A model generated the notes under the pieces. The model saw only the letters and a program-made list of their open reading frames with translations, had not been told where the DNA came from and ran no database searches. Below are positions 14,845 through 26,928 of a DNA stretch of 64,000 nucleotides, in pieces. Both the position numbers and the translations under genes were made by a program. The DNA comes from Tanypteryx hageni (lineage: Eukaryota; Arthropoda; Insecta; Odonata; Petaluridae). The stretch is taken from positions 43,776,117 through 43,840,116 of the forward strand of contig CM054113.1 of assembly GCA_028673005.1 (NCBI GenBank), written 5' to 3'. How positions within the stretch are numbered: the first letter of the stretch is position 1; every line of letters starts with the position of its first letter.

Positions 14845-15075
14845 GTGTTAACGCTGGCTGCTACTCGCATGCTGCTTGAAAAGGCATCGGGTACGAATCC
14901 TGCGCAAGTAGGATTTTTCCAAGGTCGCCCGGCCCCCTGTTTGTGTGGTTTGAGGAGACCGCGCGAATTCAGCTGTGCCGTCCTTCGGAAGGGACGTTAA
15001 GCTGTTGGCCCCCATGGTGTTCTTCTTAAGAGCAGGCAAATGCTGGAACCGGGTTTCCCTCCTCCCTTCCCCGGC
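14845..15075 (+). repeat. Candidate SINE-like repeat (tRNA-like B box)
   Basis: GGGTACGAATCCTG at 14889-14902 resembles a pol III B box (consensus GGTTCGANTCC) with one central change. It is followed by a GC-rich core containing CCTTCGGAAGGGACGTTAAG (from about 14982). That pairing of a B-box-like motif with a compact GC-rich body is how tRNA-derived SINEs look in arthropod genomes. No clear A box or A-rich tail was located and no second copy is in the window, so the call is tentative. It could be unique CpG-rich DNA. Confidence 0.35.
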
Positions 15076-16534
15076 TATTCATTGCACTAACACTGAGATA
15101 CCCACTGTGCGGAGGACAGAGGCGAATCGGCTGGGCATTCAAATTCAAATCCTATGTTAAAAATGCAACGGAAGTCGTTTGTGTTGGTGTTATTTTTACT
15201 TTTTGTCGTGACGGTGTTACATTTATGCGTGCCTGAAATATAGGGGGTCTATGGAATATTAAAAGTAATTCACCATGCAATTTTGGCGATACGTCAAAAA
15301 TTTAATCTGTTCTAATTATTTATTTGTTTCATATATAATTTAACAATGAATTAAAAAATAATTTGATATTTTAAATTCTATAATTGTTTTTATAGTTGTC
15401 ATAGAAATGTAAAAGTTCAATTGCCATTAGTTTCAAATTCAAAACAATAATACGCAAACTCTAGTTATCTATATATTAAGTGAGTTTTATTTATGAAACT
15501 TGTGCAACCACAAGGGGTATTTCTAACTTTTTGGTGGATCTCGGATCTCTCTCTCTCTCAGTATTTCATATAAGGCATAACTTAGCGCTCGTCTTCGTTT
15601 GATTATTTGTATTAATTAAGGTGCCATTCATTCAAACTGTACAGTATTTGATGAGCAATAGAAAAAAAGAAATGATAATTAAATATATAAAAGCAATAAG
15701 GAAGTTAAATACCGCAACATCTTATAACTTGCTATGCCTTTCCCTTTTTACGTCCAACTGTTAAAAAAAAGCTTACTAAAGTATTTTTTGTTGGTTCCCT
15801 TCTAATTACCCTCGAAAGAGAATCGACAAACAACTCTGGAGAGATCTAAAAATAGATCTCCAGACAATATCTCAAGCATACTTCATCTACTCCCTGCGGT
15901 ACCGTTAATCTTACACTTCTTTTTTTAGACGTTTGTGTTCATCACGTTTCCACATTGCTAGCGAGGGAAATATCTAAGAATAAGCACTCTTAGGAGCGGC
16001 ACCACGTGACTATTTAGGAGTTTAGGAAGGGAGTGGTCTCCCTTTTTTCCAAAGCCTTTCTCGGAAACGTCATAACAGCCTCTATTTTTTTTCGTTTAGC
16101 TTTTGTTCCCCCCCTGCGCCGGGTGGTACCCTCTGTCGGCTGCGGCTGTTTCTACTTTCCATCGCGTTTCTTCTTTTTCTTTTCGGGTGACTCCACCCAC
16201 GTCGCGGTGGCCGAAGAAGGTCATAAAGGCCGTTCGAGACATAATTCACGTAGCTAGGCACGGCATATATGCGAGGGAGACGCTGAATGTAAAAAAGTCT
16301 CCCCTACGTTTCTCCCGTCCACCTCCTTCCTCCTCGCGCTCCCTTCCCTATGCCGCCTCCAATATGTCGGATGGCTTCACGTCCGTTTTTGTCCATTCTC
16401 GCGGTGGATGGGAAAAGATATCGGATCGTAGTCGTTAAGGGTTTATTGGAGTTCGATACTCCTTATCATGTACAACGGATGGACCAATCCCTTAAAATTA
16501 AAGATCGGACAAGATAATTAGATGAGTAGAATTA

Positions 16535-16537
<3 letters not shown>
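15076..16537. other. Non-coding DNA with a small bulged hairpin
   Basis: No gene recognised. At 15834-15865 TCTGGAGAGATCTA is followed closely by TAGATCTCCAGA, an inverted repeat of 12 bp with a 2-base bulge. A CpG-richer patch at 15990-16440 contains only chance open frames. Confidence 0.45.

Positions 16538-16588
<51 letters not shown>
16538..16588. repeat. (TA)n microsatellite, 51 bp
   Basis: Uninterrupted alternation of T and A. It is one of five TA arrays of about 50 bp or more in this window (others at 25554, 29087, 44520 and 54937). Length and purity suggest a polymorphic, slippage-prone locus. Confidence 0.97.
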
Positions 16589-16591
<3 letters not shown>

Positions 16592-18303
16592 ATAAATGGC
16601 TTGATGGTTAAATGGTTCAATACCCGCGAATTGATGCGTCCGTCATTACACTTCATTTAAATATCATTCTCCGTTTCATCTTAATGCAGTATTTTAGTAT
16701 TTAACGTTTTAACGCAATATTTCTTTAAGCTAAAATCGCGATAAAAAGCCTATAGCAACATCGCACGAATTGAAGATAGTTTTCATATAAGCTATATTTT
16801 CTCCAGCTAATTACGTATTATAGAAGAATTTAGTTTAACATAAAATACAATCTTAGTGTAGAAAAGAATTATAAACTGAAATAGTATAATTAAGAACATT
16901 TTTACAATTATAATTTATAGTAAAGGAAACAAATTTATATACACTCAATCATAGTGGAGGTTATTATAGCATTATCCAATTTCATTTGGATACGAGAAAT
17001 GTTTTAATTCCTTCAATGAAATCCATGAGACTAAAATGTTTTCGAAATTATATTTTTACTTGAGATTTTAATTAAAAAAATCGTTGAGATGCAATGATTC
17101 TTTTAAATGTGTTTATGTATATGCACATAAATTTAAGTATAAAATGCATATACATATTCATGAATAAAGGTGTAAATATTGGGCATTTAAAAAAACGATT
17201 TATAAAAGAGCAGTCGAGAAATTTCATTGGTTTTCTTTTTGTAGTTAGGAACCTCTTGAAAATTATTTCAAAAAGATTTAGTCAATCAATTTTAACTTAC
17301 GAATAGTTCTGGAATGGTTCAATTTATTTCATTGAGTTCAGAATGTTTGGCGTTGTTAATATCGGGAACGTAAACGAGAATTAATAGGTAGACGATTCTT
17401 TTATTTTTAATACATCAGGTAGTCGTTTAAAGAACCTTCAATACATAATTGTATGAAAGATTTATCGAATCTCGAATTATTAGGGCCTGTTACAATCATC
17501 CGAGAGAAATTATACTGCATATCGATTTGAAATGGTGCTATTAAACACGTTATGCAAAGCGAATCACTCATTATGAAACCGGTTGTCATAGCAGATACTT
17601 AAAAGATAAATTACCTTGAAGAATTCACTTTCTGAATTCTTACGTTGCTCTATATAGAATACAATTTGCTAAATGCAATAAGGAAAGACAATCCAGTTCT
17701 TCGTCATCTTCATATAAATATTCTTTCGTCATTTAGCCATTAGTTGCATGTAGTTTATAGTATATTTCACTGGAAAAAGCCGTACGCTCCTTTGCTAACC
17801 TGAATAAAATAAAGAGTAAGTTTTTAAATACATATTATATTGGCATAAAATCAAGTTTCCACAAGTTATAAAGACACTTTCATATAGAAAAATTCATAAA
17901 AAGAAGCAAAAATTCAAACAGTTCTCACGTTTTCATTCGAGGTATCAACATCAACGGCAAATTGCAAGAATTTCGTGTGTGTGTGTATTCTTATAGAGCA
18001 TCAAATCAAGCAACAAGATGGCAACGGAAAAGGCTAAAATTAATGAATATTAAAAAGAGACAATACATTGAAAATTGGATAATTTGTACAACAGTTTTTA
18101 TGAAGCATTTCATTATAATTCCTTTCGTACGGCCATTGCCCAGCACTTTCACGAGCAATTATACCTCCAACCCTCTCCGCCTAGCAAACCACGGATTCTT
18201 GAAGCAAGAACTCCTAATATGCTTAATACGAAAGATTTCTTTAACCTTGCTATGCAAATCGGTGTCCTGGGCAAAGAGCAATGGACGATGAACTCACCCT
18301 AAT
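16589..18303. other. AT-rich non-coding stretch
   Basis: No gene, RNA or transposon end recognised. Open frames are short and AT-driven. A short GTGTGTGTGT run is present at about 17975. Confidence 0.5.
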
Positions 18304-18560
18304 TTGTTCGCCCATTCCTCATTCATTTTTCTTCTTATCATCTCCTCACTCTCTCCTCTCTGTCATACCTCTTTAAGTCCTCTCTTCCTCTCATCGATCT
18401 GCCCTCTTTACCCTTCCCCTCTCTTCCCCTTCAAACCTCTCCCTTTATGTACCTCTTATTTCTTCTCTCTTTCTCCCGTTCCTTCACCGCCCCATCCTTC
18501 CTCTCTCACCTTAACCCTCTCTCTCTGTCTTTCATTCCTTCTCACAACCTCTTATCGGTG
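18304..18560. repeat. Polypyrimidine tract
   Basis: Plus strand is dominated by CT-rich words such as CTCTCTCCTCTCT, with no fixed unit. Its open frames are Ser/Leu/Pro-rich and compositionally driven. Confidence 0.65.
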
Positions 18561-19282
18561 CATGCCCGACGGCAATCCAGTTCCGAATCTCGTCTGAGTG
18601 AATCTCCACCTTGGAGCCGCACATATATCTTCGACTAATGAGTTCGAAATTCGCATGCCGCTGTCCCTTGGTGAAAGGTAAAACAAAGAGGGGAGAAGGA
18701 GCAAGACAAAGAACCGGTCTTTCATCCACTCATCTTAACTTCCCCTGTAACGCCGTATGTCCTCTTCTCATAACACAACCGAGCCCAGTTGTTTATCTTC
18801 TATATCGATGAGCATTTGGCGGATATTTTCTCATTGTTTCGCCGTCCTCCATTGGCCCTTTCTCCTCTCCTATCTACCTTCTCTAGAGCGCTTGAGCATT
18901 TTTGCGCGCGTCGGCTGTTTTAAACTCGACCTTCTTGGGAAAAGGAAGAAGAAATGAGAGTTTTTTGCCCCGCGTCGAAATCTGGCGTTTTCTTCCGAGC
19001 GATTATATCGAGAAATGGTCAAATATTTGTTTTGTACGTTCGCTCCGACAGTGTCGATGATCGCTATCGAAGGAAATCCGATGTGCAAAAAACCAGTCTA
19101 GCTTGTAGAATGTTTTTTATTGAGACCGACCAAACAAAAAAAACCCTAACCGGAACACCATGCCAAGCTTAAACTCAGTAACATAATATTTATTCAGGAC
19201 GATTCGAGAAAGAATTATTGAGTTATCCGTGTGGCTGGAGTCCAATTGACTTAAATAAAATCTGTAAATGCGACGGGAAAGC
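18561..19282. other. Unique non-coding DNA, CpG-richer
   Basis: No gene recognised. Several 60 to 90 codon frames on both strands overlap one another and show no domain. Confidence 0.4.
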
Positions 19283-19425
19283 CAGGTGCGCGTTTCGGCT
19301 ACAAAGCACCCGTACTCATGGATGATTCGCCGAAAGTAGATTCTAAAAAGAAAATGTTTACTTGTTTGAATCTGACAAAAGGTAATCATCATTCACGACG
19401 GTTACATGTAGCCGAAACTCGTACA
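19283..19425. repeat. Inverted pair of hammerhead-like motifs, copy 1
   Basis: On the minus strand 19283-19324 contains GTAGCCGAAACGCG preceded by a short stem (GGGTGC, then TTTGTAGCC). On the plus strand 19387-19425 contains GGTTACATGTAGCCGAAAC. A stem-loop followed by GAAAC matches the stem II plus GAAA core of hammerhead ribozymes. The CUGANGA core box is degraded or absent in both motifs. The two face opposite ways about 60 bases apart, as at 38906-39004. Penelope-like retroelements are known to carry hammerhead ribozymes in their terminal repeats, so a decayed Penelope-like terminus is the suggested source. No Penelope protein remnant was seen. Confidence 0.4.
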
Positions 19426-22400
19426 TTATTTAATTCAAGTTTCCATGGCTATTGGAGCTACATAAATCACCTTTCGAATGATAGTAATTAGTAGATATCT
19501 CTATATCTCGATATAGATAAGAAATAGCCTTTTGGAATCTCAAACTCTTTTTTATATGTATGAAAATAAGTCTAATATAATGAAAAGTTTTAAACAATAG
19601 CAGACATTGTTTTTACAAATTCAATTTTTACTCTCACGTTAGATAATAGACGAACAGGTTGTTAACCAAATAAAATATAATTCCATAAAATTCATCACAA
19701 ACAGTAAATGGGTGGATAAAGAGAAAAACAGGACTCAACCGAGCCAAATGCTTAGTCCCACAGTACAAAATAATAACGGACTTTTTTCGTCCCGGTTAAC
19801 TGTCACATAACGCCTTGACGCGTCAAAAACTAATCCTGATACAATAAATAAGCCAAATATATAGCTCGCGTCAAAAATTTGCCAAAAATTTACCTCTCGG
19901 AGGACTGATTGGCAGCGGAGGACATCCGAAAAAAATAAAAAGACGCCATTAATCCGACAGAATTGCCGCCACCACCCAAGGAGCAAAAGTGGAAATGTCT
20001 GAATGAGAGAAAAGCTCGGATAGAACTATCCAGAACACCTATGTCCGTTATATCTCTCCTTCCAAAGAAATATATAAATAGCTTCTATCTCGCCAACTCT
20101 GTTCAGTCCTTCCGATCTGATTTTCTTTGCGGCTCACCTCGTTAAAATGAAAATCTGATTTATAGTCCGTTTCGAAGTTTTTTTCCAACGCAGAAATATC
20201 CCAAGGAAGAAAAATAAACGGCAAAAACATTTTAAATCCTCGGTTTTATCGAAATATATGACCAATAGTTGTGTTTATGTGTTCGTTTTGGAGTGAAATG
20301 AGAAAAGCGAGCGAGAAGAGAAGAAGAAAAAAGAAAGAGCAGACAGACGTTTTTATTAGCGAAGTCAAGACCATGTAGACTCCTTTTTTATATTTAAACA
20401 ATCGTTAATAAAAATTCAATATGCATATTAAGCTTTTATATACATTTTTACCTCAAAAGGAGGAACGAGAAACAAAAAGAAAGAGATCTAAATAATAAAC
20501 AAGAAAGAGGGATAGAAAAAGGCCGCAGTAAAGGCGCTCAAGGTTAGAGATGTTAAAGAAGAGAAACAGAATTGGACATTATTGGCGGAGAGTTGTAGAG
20601 GAAATTTCAATGAAATAGATTTAAAAGAAAACAAAAATTAAATTCTACCTAATATTTAAAAAATTGACATTGTATTTTTAAAACAAATAATATTGAGTGC
20701 TTAATGCCTATAATGTGTAAATAAACACGATTTTATTTTTCCTAAAGTACCGTTTATTTCATAAAATATATACATAGCCTTGGGAAACATTTAGTTCCTT
20801 TTATCTGACGTGCATAGACATCTAGCCTATCTAAGTATTTCATCTCCTTATTAGGCATTTTGAGGCACATTCGCGGATTGCTTGAGGATGACATCTGCGA
20901 AGGATTGTAAGATATACCCGGGGAATTGAAGTATGTTTTGTATGGTATTTTTCAGTTTTTTAATATTAAAAATTGTTTTGCTCCGTAAAGTTTGCAAATA
21001 ATCTTCGTCAAACGCGGAAACGGGCTAACTGGCAACCGGATCAATTCGTGGTGTAATTTGGCATCGATGTCAGGAGGTGAGATGAAAGAAGAATGCTATC
21101 ATGATGATATTAGTGTAATAGGGAATGATACAGAATGACGAATTAAATTCATATTAAAAGAGTTCAATATATAGGCTTTAGCTATGCGTTTAATCGAAAT
21201 AGTAACTTAACTCTTTCAGGGCTTAATTATGAAATATGCTGCAAAAAATATCTCTATTAAAAACATAGGGTAGCAATAGTTAACTCAACGAGATAGGGCC
21301 AAAGAAAATTCGCAACATTTATTCACTATTTTACAAAATTTAGACATTAAGCCATATGGAATCATTCTCGGGAGCTATTTTACTGAAAATACGTACAATA
21401 ATAATTCATTTTTCGTGGAAGTTTTCGAATTAGTTTTGGTCTGGAACCAAGCACAGTGCAATTTTATATTTTTGCACCTGATGATGGCATAAGAACTACT
21501 CTGCCTGCATCTGTTTTTCTCTCATCGTCTCGAACCAGTGGTTGAAGCCATCAAATCATTGACTTTCGTACGGTTTTGGGGTTTATAAAAATTTTGATAT
21601 TTTTGTGCTCAGGTCTTCATGGTCCCGCTACATAAGATGTATCGATGAATACTTCGAGGTGAAACTTAGATTTAACAAAATTGAAATTCTTTTATTGCTG
21701 ATGCGCTTAAATCTGCATGCATTTAAGCCTCGCTGCGAATTAAAAAAGTAAAATATTAACAAAAGTCTATCTTTTTATCAAACAAAAAGTCAAAATCAGG
21801 ACTAATGCAGGCTGGTTTTCCAAAGTTGACGTCCCGAATTGATTACTTATATTGACAGGAAATGTTTCAGTATGTGTAAGTAATTCCAAGGAATTCTCGT
21901 ACCATAAATGCCACTTGTAATTCATGGTTTATCAATGATAGAGAAAAATTGGAAAACAAATTAATAGAGCATCTTGTATTATATTATCGTAATCGTCGGC
22001 GAAGTTTTTGGCAGATTTTTACTGGTTGACTGGCCAGCCAATCAGAGATCGGGACGTTATTGTTTACATACCTTGGTTACATTATATGTTTACCTAAAAA
22101 GAACGATTAACTGTACGTGTTATTATTTGAAAGATTAATAAAAAATACATTCATAACCCACCAGAACTTTTATTGTAGGAACAACTATAAACAAACAATT
22201 ATTGCCATTTGTAGCAACGAGTATAAACAAAGTACGATTTATTTAGTTAGAATTAGTATGAACGATTATCTACATTCGTATTTATGAGAACTTCTATATC
22301 ACGTATTTATTTTCTATTAATTTTTCTTTTTCCCTTCCGTAATGTTTAATTTTTCTAATATCCGTCCGTTGCTAATTTATCTCTTCTGGCAATTCTCGAT

Positions 22401-23189
22401 AGAACTAAGAGCTCATCAAATCGGCAAACACATAAATAATATCTTTTTAGAGTAAATGCCAAATAATGGATAGTAAGAAGTTTCATATTTGCAATTTAGT
22501 ATTCATTAGAATAGGGATAGATTGAATAGAATAGAACGAACTCGGATTTCACAAATAACGCCTCCATTCGTTCAAAAATATGTTTTAAGTATTAAAAGTT
22601 TGTTTGTCGAAGAGAAATTCTGGCCTAAGTTAAGACGAGTTCTTTTTTAATTTATGAAATGGCAATTTCCCTTAAAACCATTATATAATTATTCCTGCAG
22701 GGTTCATTTTGAAAGATTTTTACTCCGAAAAGGTTATTTAAAACATTAAAATTAGTTTGAGGATTTTTAATTACACAATTTTATGCCGTGTGTAAATTAA
22801 ATTGAAGTCTTTAAAAATGCAAATCGAGGTACTTTTCGACCGGGTGAAACCTCTAATAATAAGATAATGACAGATGTACGGTTTAACAGGAAGATTTTCC
22901 GTAATTTACGATTTAAATGAATGTGAAAATACATTACATTTTATTTCAATAATTCTACCTTTAAGTTATTTTGTGTTAATCTATACGTCTAATTTTGTTA
23001 TCTTATTAAATAATTTATGCTTATACATATTCCTTAATTTTTGTGAATTAATTGTAAACTTTAAATTTCATTTTGAATTATAGTTAGCTGATTATATATT
23101 GTAGAATAAATGATTTTAAAAAATTTGCTGACTTTACAATTTTAAAATTTAAAAGCAGATGATGAACAACAATATTTTTACTTTCTCCA
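19426..23189. other. AT-rich non-coding stretch
   Basis: No gene recognised in 3.7 kb. A 24-base near-palindrome (22022-22045, with two mismatched pairs, centred on GGCC) and a purine-rich patch at 20290-20545 are the only local structures seen. Confidence 0.5.
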
Positions 23190-23640
23190 TATACGCAGTA
23201 TAGGGGAAAGTATAGTATTCATGACAAAAATCGACTTCGAGATTCCAACGGAAATACACGTTTGAGGTCCTCTGAATACGTTTTGACAATTTTCTCGATG
23301 ATGTCTGTGTGTGCATGTGATAGCTTTTTGTGGGTGCTCTTAACTCAAAAACTATTAATCAGGTCAACGCGAAATTTTACATTTAACATTTTTATGAAAG
23401 TCGCAAGAACTAATTAGTTTTTAGTAAAAATCGGTCAACCGGAAGTGGGTGTTTACTCTTGTCACTTATCCGTTATTTTGAAATATTTGCTTTAATATTT
23501 GATAAATGTAAAAATGTATCGGAATAAAAGTTGTATGAAATTTAATTTTCTACAACCTTTGTTTGAAACAGTTTCCCATTGTTTAAGAGATATCTTATAT
23601 TTTTAGCTGCCACCACCACGCCACCTGCCGAAGACTATTG
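23190..23640 (+). repeat. Candidate dispersed repeat of unknown class
   Basis: The stretch begins AGTATAGGGGAAAGTATAGT and runs through ATGTCTGTGTGTGCATGTG and AACTCAAAAACTATTAATCA to GGTCAACCGGAAGTGGG. I recognise these phrases as resembling a moderately repeated, non-coding family in several arthropod genomes, but I cannot name the family. No TIRs or target duplication could be fixed, and no open frame is present. A repeat search would settle it. Only one copy lies in this window. Confidence 0.35.
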
Positions 23641-24289
23641 TTAACAATTGACGCTTAGTTACGTCTTAGTAACGCTCCTTTTCCTTTTCTTAATTGTTGG
23701 AGCTTTGTGGCTATATCCAATATCAAAAGGCTATGGTTTGAGTTTATTTCTGTTTTTTGTAAAATTTAAAATTTTCTCGCAGTTTCTTAAAATATTTATT
23801 ATTATGTAACCTATTTGGAATTTTTAGAAATATTACAGATATGGAGTAAGTTCTGTGGTTTTTTGTTATGTAACTAAATGAAAACTGTTATACATGCGAA
23901 TCATGTATCAGGCTCTCTAGTCAGGTTTAAAATACTAAAAGCAATGTCAAAATCTCTTCCTGACATTATATTTTGCATGAATTTTTTTTAATAAATGATT
24001 TTAATAAATGTTACTGTTTATACTCTAATATATATGGATCAACTGTCCATTGTCGAAGAGTAGTCGAGCGGAAAAGAAAATAACTCATTTGTTCACTCGT
24101 CTATGCTCAAGTCTAGTTCGGTAATAATCGTCTCAATGGAAACAATCCGATAAAATGCGATTAAAAACCCAAAAACGCTATGTTTTAGTAGAAATTCAAG
24201 AAAACACGATCAATTATCAAAATTCGATGATAAGAAATAGAATCTACAATCTTTTCCCCTTGAAACAATACTAATCTGGCTCCGATATA
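23641..24289. other. AT-rich non-coding DNA
   Basis: Nothing recognised. Confidence 0.45.
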
Positions 24290-24535
24290 ACAATTTTAAG
24301 ATATTTTAATGTATTAAAGAAAACATCTCTGCATGATGGAGTTGATATTTCCAATATAAGACAAATAGAGAAAAAAATTCCTGGAATCGAACCCGGCACT
24401 TCAATCTTCGCCATATAAAATATAGCCCGGAAGTAGGCCCTGGCAGAACGAGCCTCATACCAAGTTTCATGAATATCGGTCCATTTGTGCAAAAGTTGTT
24501 AGTAGGGGACACACACACACACAGACAGACAGGAC
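24290..24535 (-). repeat. Candidate dispersed repeat with tRNA-like B box
   Basis: Read on the minus strand this has a CTGTCTGTCTGTGTGTGTGT start (24509-24533 on plus is CA then CAGA repeats), then ACAAATGGACCGATATTCAT and AAACTTGGTAT. GCCGGGTTCGATTCCAGG follows near 24379-24396. The last contains a perfect pol III B box (GGTTCGATTCC). The combination suggests an old SINE or a LINE 3' region on the minus strand. The polarity is odd for a SINE, since the simple-sequence end lies 5' of the B box, so the class is left open. Confidence 0.4.
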
Positions 24536-24677
24536 CATTTCATAAGGCTGTGCTTCCTTTGGAAAACAACCTAATGAGCTAGTAGATGCTTTTATTTACT
24601 GATCCGCTATAGATTTTTCGCAGCTAATACGATAAAAGAAAGTTTTTCAATAATTAAAATAGCTTAAATAGGTTGAT

Positions 24678-24753
24678 AAAAGTAAAGTACTCCTTTTGCC
24701 AAACAATTAGGGGGTTACAACACCCTGTTTGGCTAAAGGAGTACTTTACTTTT
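24678..24753. repeat. Near-perfect 28-bp hairpin, 20-base loop
   Basis: Left arm 24678-24705 and right arm 24726-24753 are reverse complements over 28 positions with one mismatch (TTTTGCC against GGCTAAA). The loop 24706-24725 is ATTAGGGGGTTACAACACCC. The total of 76 bases matches the size of an animal pre-miRNA, though the stem is more perfect than usual for a conserved miRNA. The loop plus TG reads CACCCTG, which resembles a Tc1/mariner element end. The hairpin may therefore have formed by an inverted duplication at a transposon terminus. Near-perfect pairing in otherwise decayed DNA implies recent origin or selection. Confidence 0.85.
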
Positions 24754-25549
24754 AATAATCTGAGCCAAAGTTACCAACGATATAGCTTAAATAGAGTTTC
24801 TTATCAATACGTATACATAGGAGCCATTGGCAAAATATTGTTAAATTCTTCAGTTATGCACATAGTATTTGGTGCACAAATCTTGAGGAAGCATTTACGT
24901 TTTGGCCGCTCGATGCTAATCAATTTTCAGTTAAACGGGATTCCTCAGTATTTCATCGCATGAAATAAGCTACTTTTTAGTGCTAAAATTCACATGGAAA
25001 TCAGTAATACGGCCGTGCATGGAGAAAATTGTTTGGAAGTTAATTTTCTCAGCTTCATTTCTGTATTAGTATGCAAGGTGAGATAACCTCGCTTGGATAT
25101 TTATCGATTGCGGGGGCAACGATCACGACATAAACGTCCACTGGTAAATTTATACGCAAAGGAAAGTAATTTTCTAAACAACCAGTAAAACAAGCACGCC
25201 CAGCAGACGTGGCATTACATAAATTGCCCTGGGAGCTACGAAAATTCACGCGCGCGAAAAAAATGTCCCCGTAAAAATCCTTCCCCGATTCTTAGCAAGC
25301 AGATGATAATAACGTAAAAAAGCTCGCAGATATTTCTACGCAAAACTCTATCAACCACATAGTAACCAGCAGAAAATTTTCTACGGAACATTAGACATTA
25401 GATACCACCTTCGATGTTGAAATAAAAAAAACGTGAAATATCTGCGCGAGCGAAAAAAATCGGTTGAAGCTAAGTTGCCTCCCGTAGCGCTGCAACGCCA
25501 TATTTGCAAATGTCTCGAGTTAATAAAAATATCGCTGGACGAGAGAAAA

Positions 25550-25553
<4 letters not shown>
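24754..25553. other. Non-coding DNA, nothing recognised
   Basis: A 96-codon open frame begins at 24673 inside the hairpin and crosses this stretch. It has no domain and its start lies in the inverted repeat, so I do not call it a gene. Confidence 0.45.
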
Positions 25554-25633
<80 letters not shown>

Positions 25634-25653
25634 AGATAGATAGAGAGAGAGAT
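25554..25653. repeat. Compound (TA)n-(GA)n-(GATA)n microsatellite
   Basis: Pure (TA) repeats to 25610, then (GA) to about 25632, then GATAGATAGATA and more GA. It is preceded by a GA run, so it probably arose by slippage and interconversion of adjacent dinucleotide arrays. Confidence 0.96.
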
Positions 25654-26090
25654 ATGGTTAGATTGAAAATGGTGAAATATTTTTAGGAGTCAAGAGGAGT
25701 GTGTTGATGCTATGTTGGAGGAAGGATGAGTAAGGAGGAAGTTGAGAAAGGAGGAGGGAGTTGTTTGGCAGAAGGGAAAAGCGGAGATGGGAGGTGAGGA
25801 GATGCTCAGGAGAGAACCTTGAGGTCATTCCGGCGTCCTTGCCCTGTGACGTAGTGCCTATTCTACAAGAGCGAGGAGTGGGAGGTTGGATTCGCAGGAG
25901 GGGGAGGAGGGGAGGGAGGGGGAAGGAAAGATGATGGTGATGTTTTGGAAGAGCTGATTGGATGGGCAAGAGAGGGAGAAATAATGAGAGGACAAACAAA
26001 AGGACGAGACGGCGCCATCTAGACGTTGTGGAAGAAATAACGGATATAAAAAAAGGAGGCCTGATTTTTGCGGGTGAGGTCGAGTTTCTA
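25654..26090. repeat. Purine-rich low-complexity tract
   Basis: Plus strand is A+G rich (GGAGGAAGGATGAGTAAGGA and similar), with G-rich runs at 25888-25925. The minus-strand open frame here is Leu/Pro/Ser-rich and reflects composition only. Confidence 0.55.
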
Positions 26091-26819
26091 ATTAAACCTT
26101 ATAAAATCGTAGGAATTTGGTTTTTTTAATGCACGCGGAGAGGTTCTTCAATGCAGGTAATTTTTTAAAAACATTAATCAATTTTTTGCAATCAAATTTT
26201 TTATTGTCAGCTCTTTCATAATCAAAGATGTCCTTAAAAAGATAGGATAACAGTTTTTTTCTGGCAAAATGGTCATTGCAAACAACGAAAGTCATCTAGT
26301 GATTTAAGAGGACTTTAATTTAGCCACAGTAGAAAAGAATTTAATGGAAAAATCTCAGAACTATTGGAGTGATTTCATACATCAAGCCATCATATTCATT
26401 TTTTCAAAATTCTTAAAGTTTCTCACTCCCGGTGTAAATAATAGGGAACCATAACAATTTTGCGATGTGACTGTGCGCTGATTTCTAAAGAATTGAGCGC
26501 TCTTAACGTACTATTTCCAGCTTAGAGATATTTAGAATTGGGGAATGATTATAGGATGATTGCAAATGTTTTTGATAAAAATGGAGCTGAAGCAGCAAAA
26601 ATGCAATGTAAAAATCTTATGGCTTTATCTAATAACAATTTGTTAGTTGATCTCAGGCAGAAACGTCTGTTACGCCGTAATTACACCGCGGAAGCAATGA
26701 GAACTACACATTTGAATTAACAGTAGTGTAGTTAATAGTTTACCGTAGTTAAACGCTCACTTAATAAATGTTATTTATAACTTCCGAGGATTAATTTATG
26801 TTTCTATATATTTGAATCA
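26091..26819. other. Non-coding DNA with one protein-like frame of unknown origin
   Basis: A 60-codon plus-strand frame at 26538-26720 (contains YRMIANVFDKNGAEAAKMQ) has a less biased, more protein-like composition than its neighbours. I do not recognise a family, and it is in front of but not joined to the LINE relic. A retroelement fragment is possible. A minus-strand frame at 26092-26295 is not recognisable. Confidence 0.25.
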
Positions 26820-26928
26820 GATTGGTAAGAACAGGTAGAAAATACGAAATGGAAAAAATACAGAAAAATCCAAGGTCATGCGAATATCGGGTAAAGAAGA
26901 AAAAATGAACATAAGTATTGGTGTAAAG
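26820..26928 (+). pseudogene. LINE reverse-transcriptase relic, upstream piece
   Basis: From about 26830 the plus strand encodes a diverged fragment of the region just C-terminal to the reverse-transcriptase active site in non-LTR elements. One frame gives RTGRKYEMEK, and after a one-base shift another gives TEKSKVMRISGKEEKMNISI. The family usually reads like 'NTEKSKVMRI', which leads toward the thumb domain. The piece stops at the hAT insertion at 26929 and continues after it at 27733. The element is 5'-truncated here, with no YADD-type active site upstream. At least one frameshift makes it non-functional. Confidence 0.72.
26921..26928. repeat. Target-site duplication of hAT element (left)
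   Basis: GTGTAAAG, repeated perfectly at 27725-27732. Eight-base duplications are the hallmark of hAT transposition. Confidence 0.95.
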
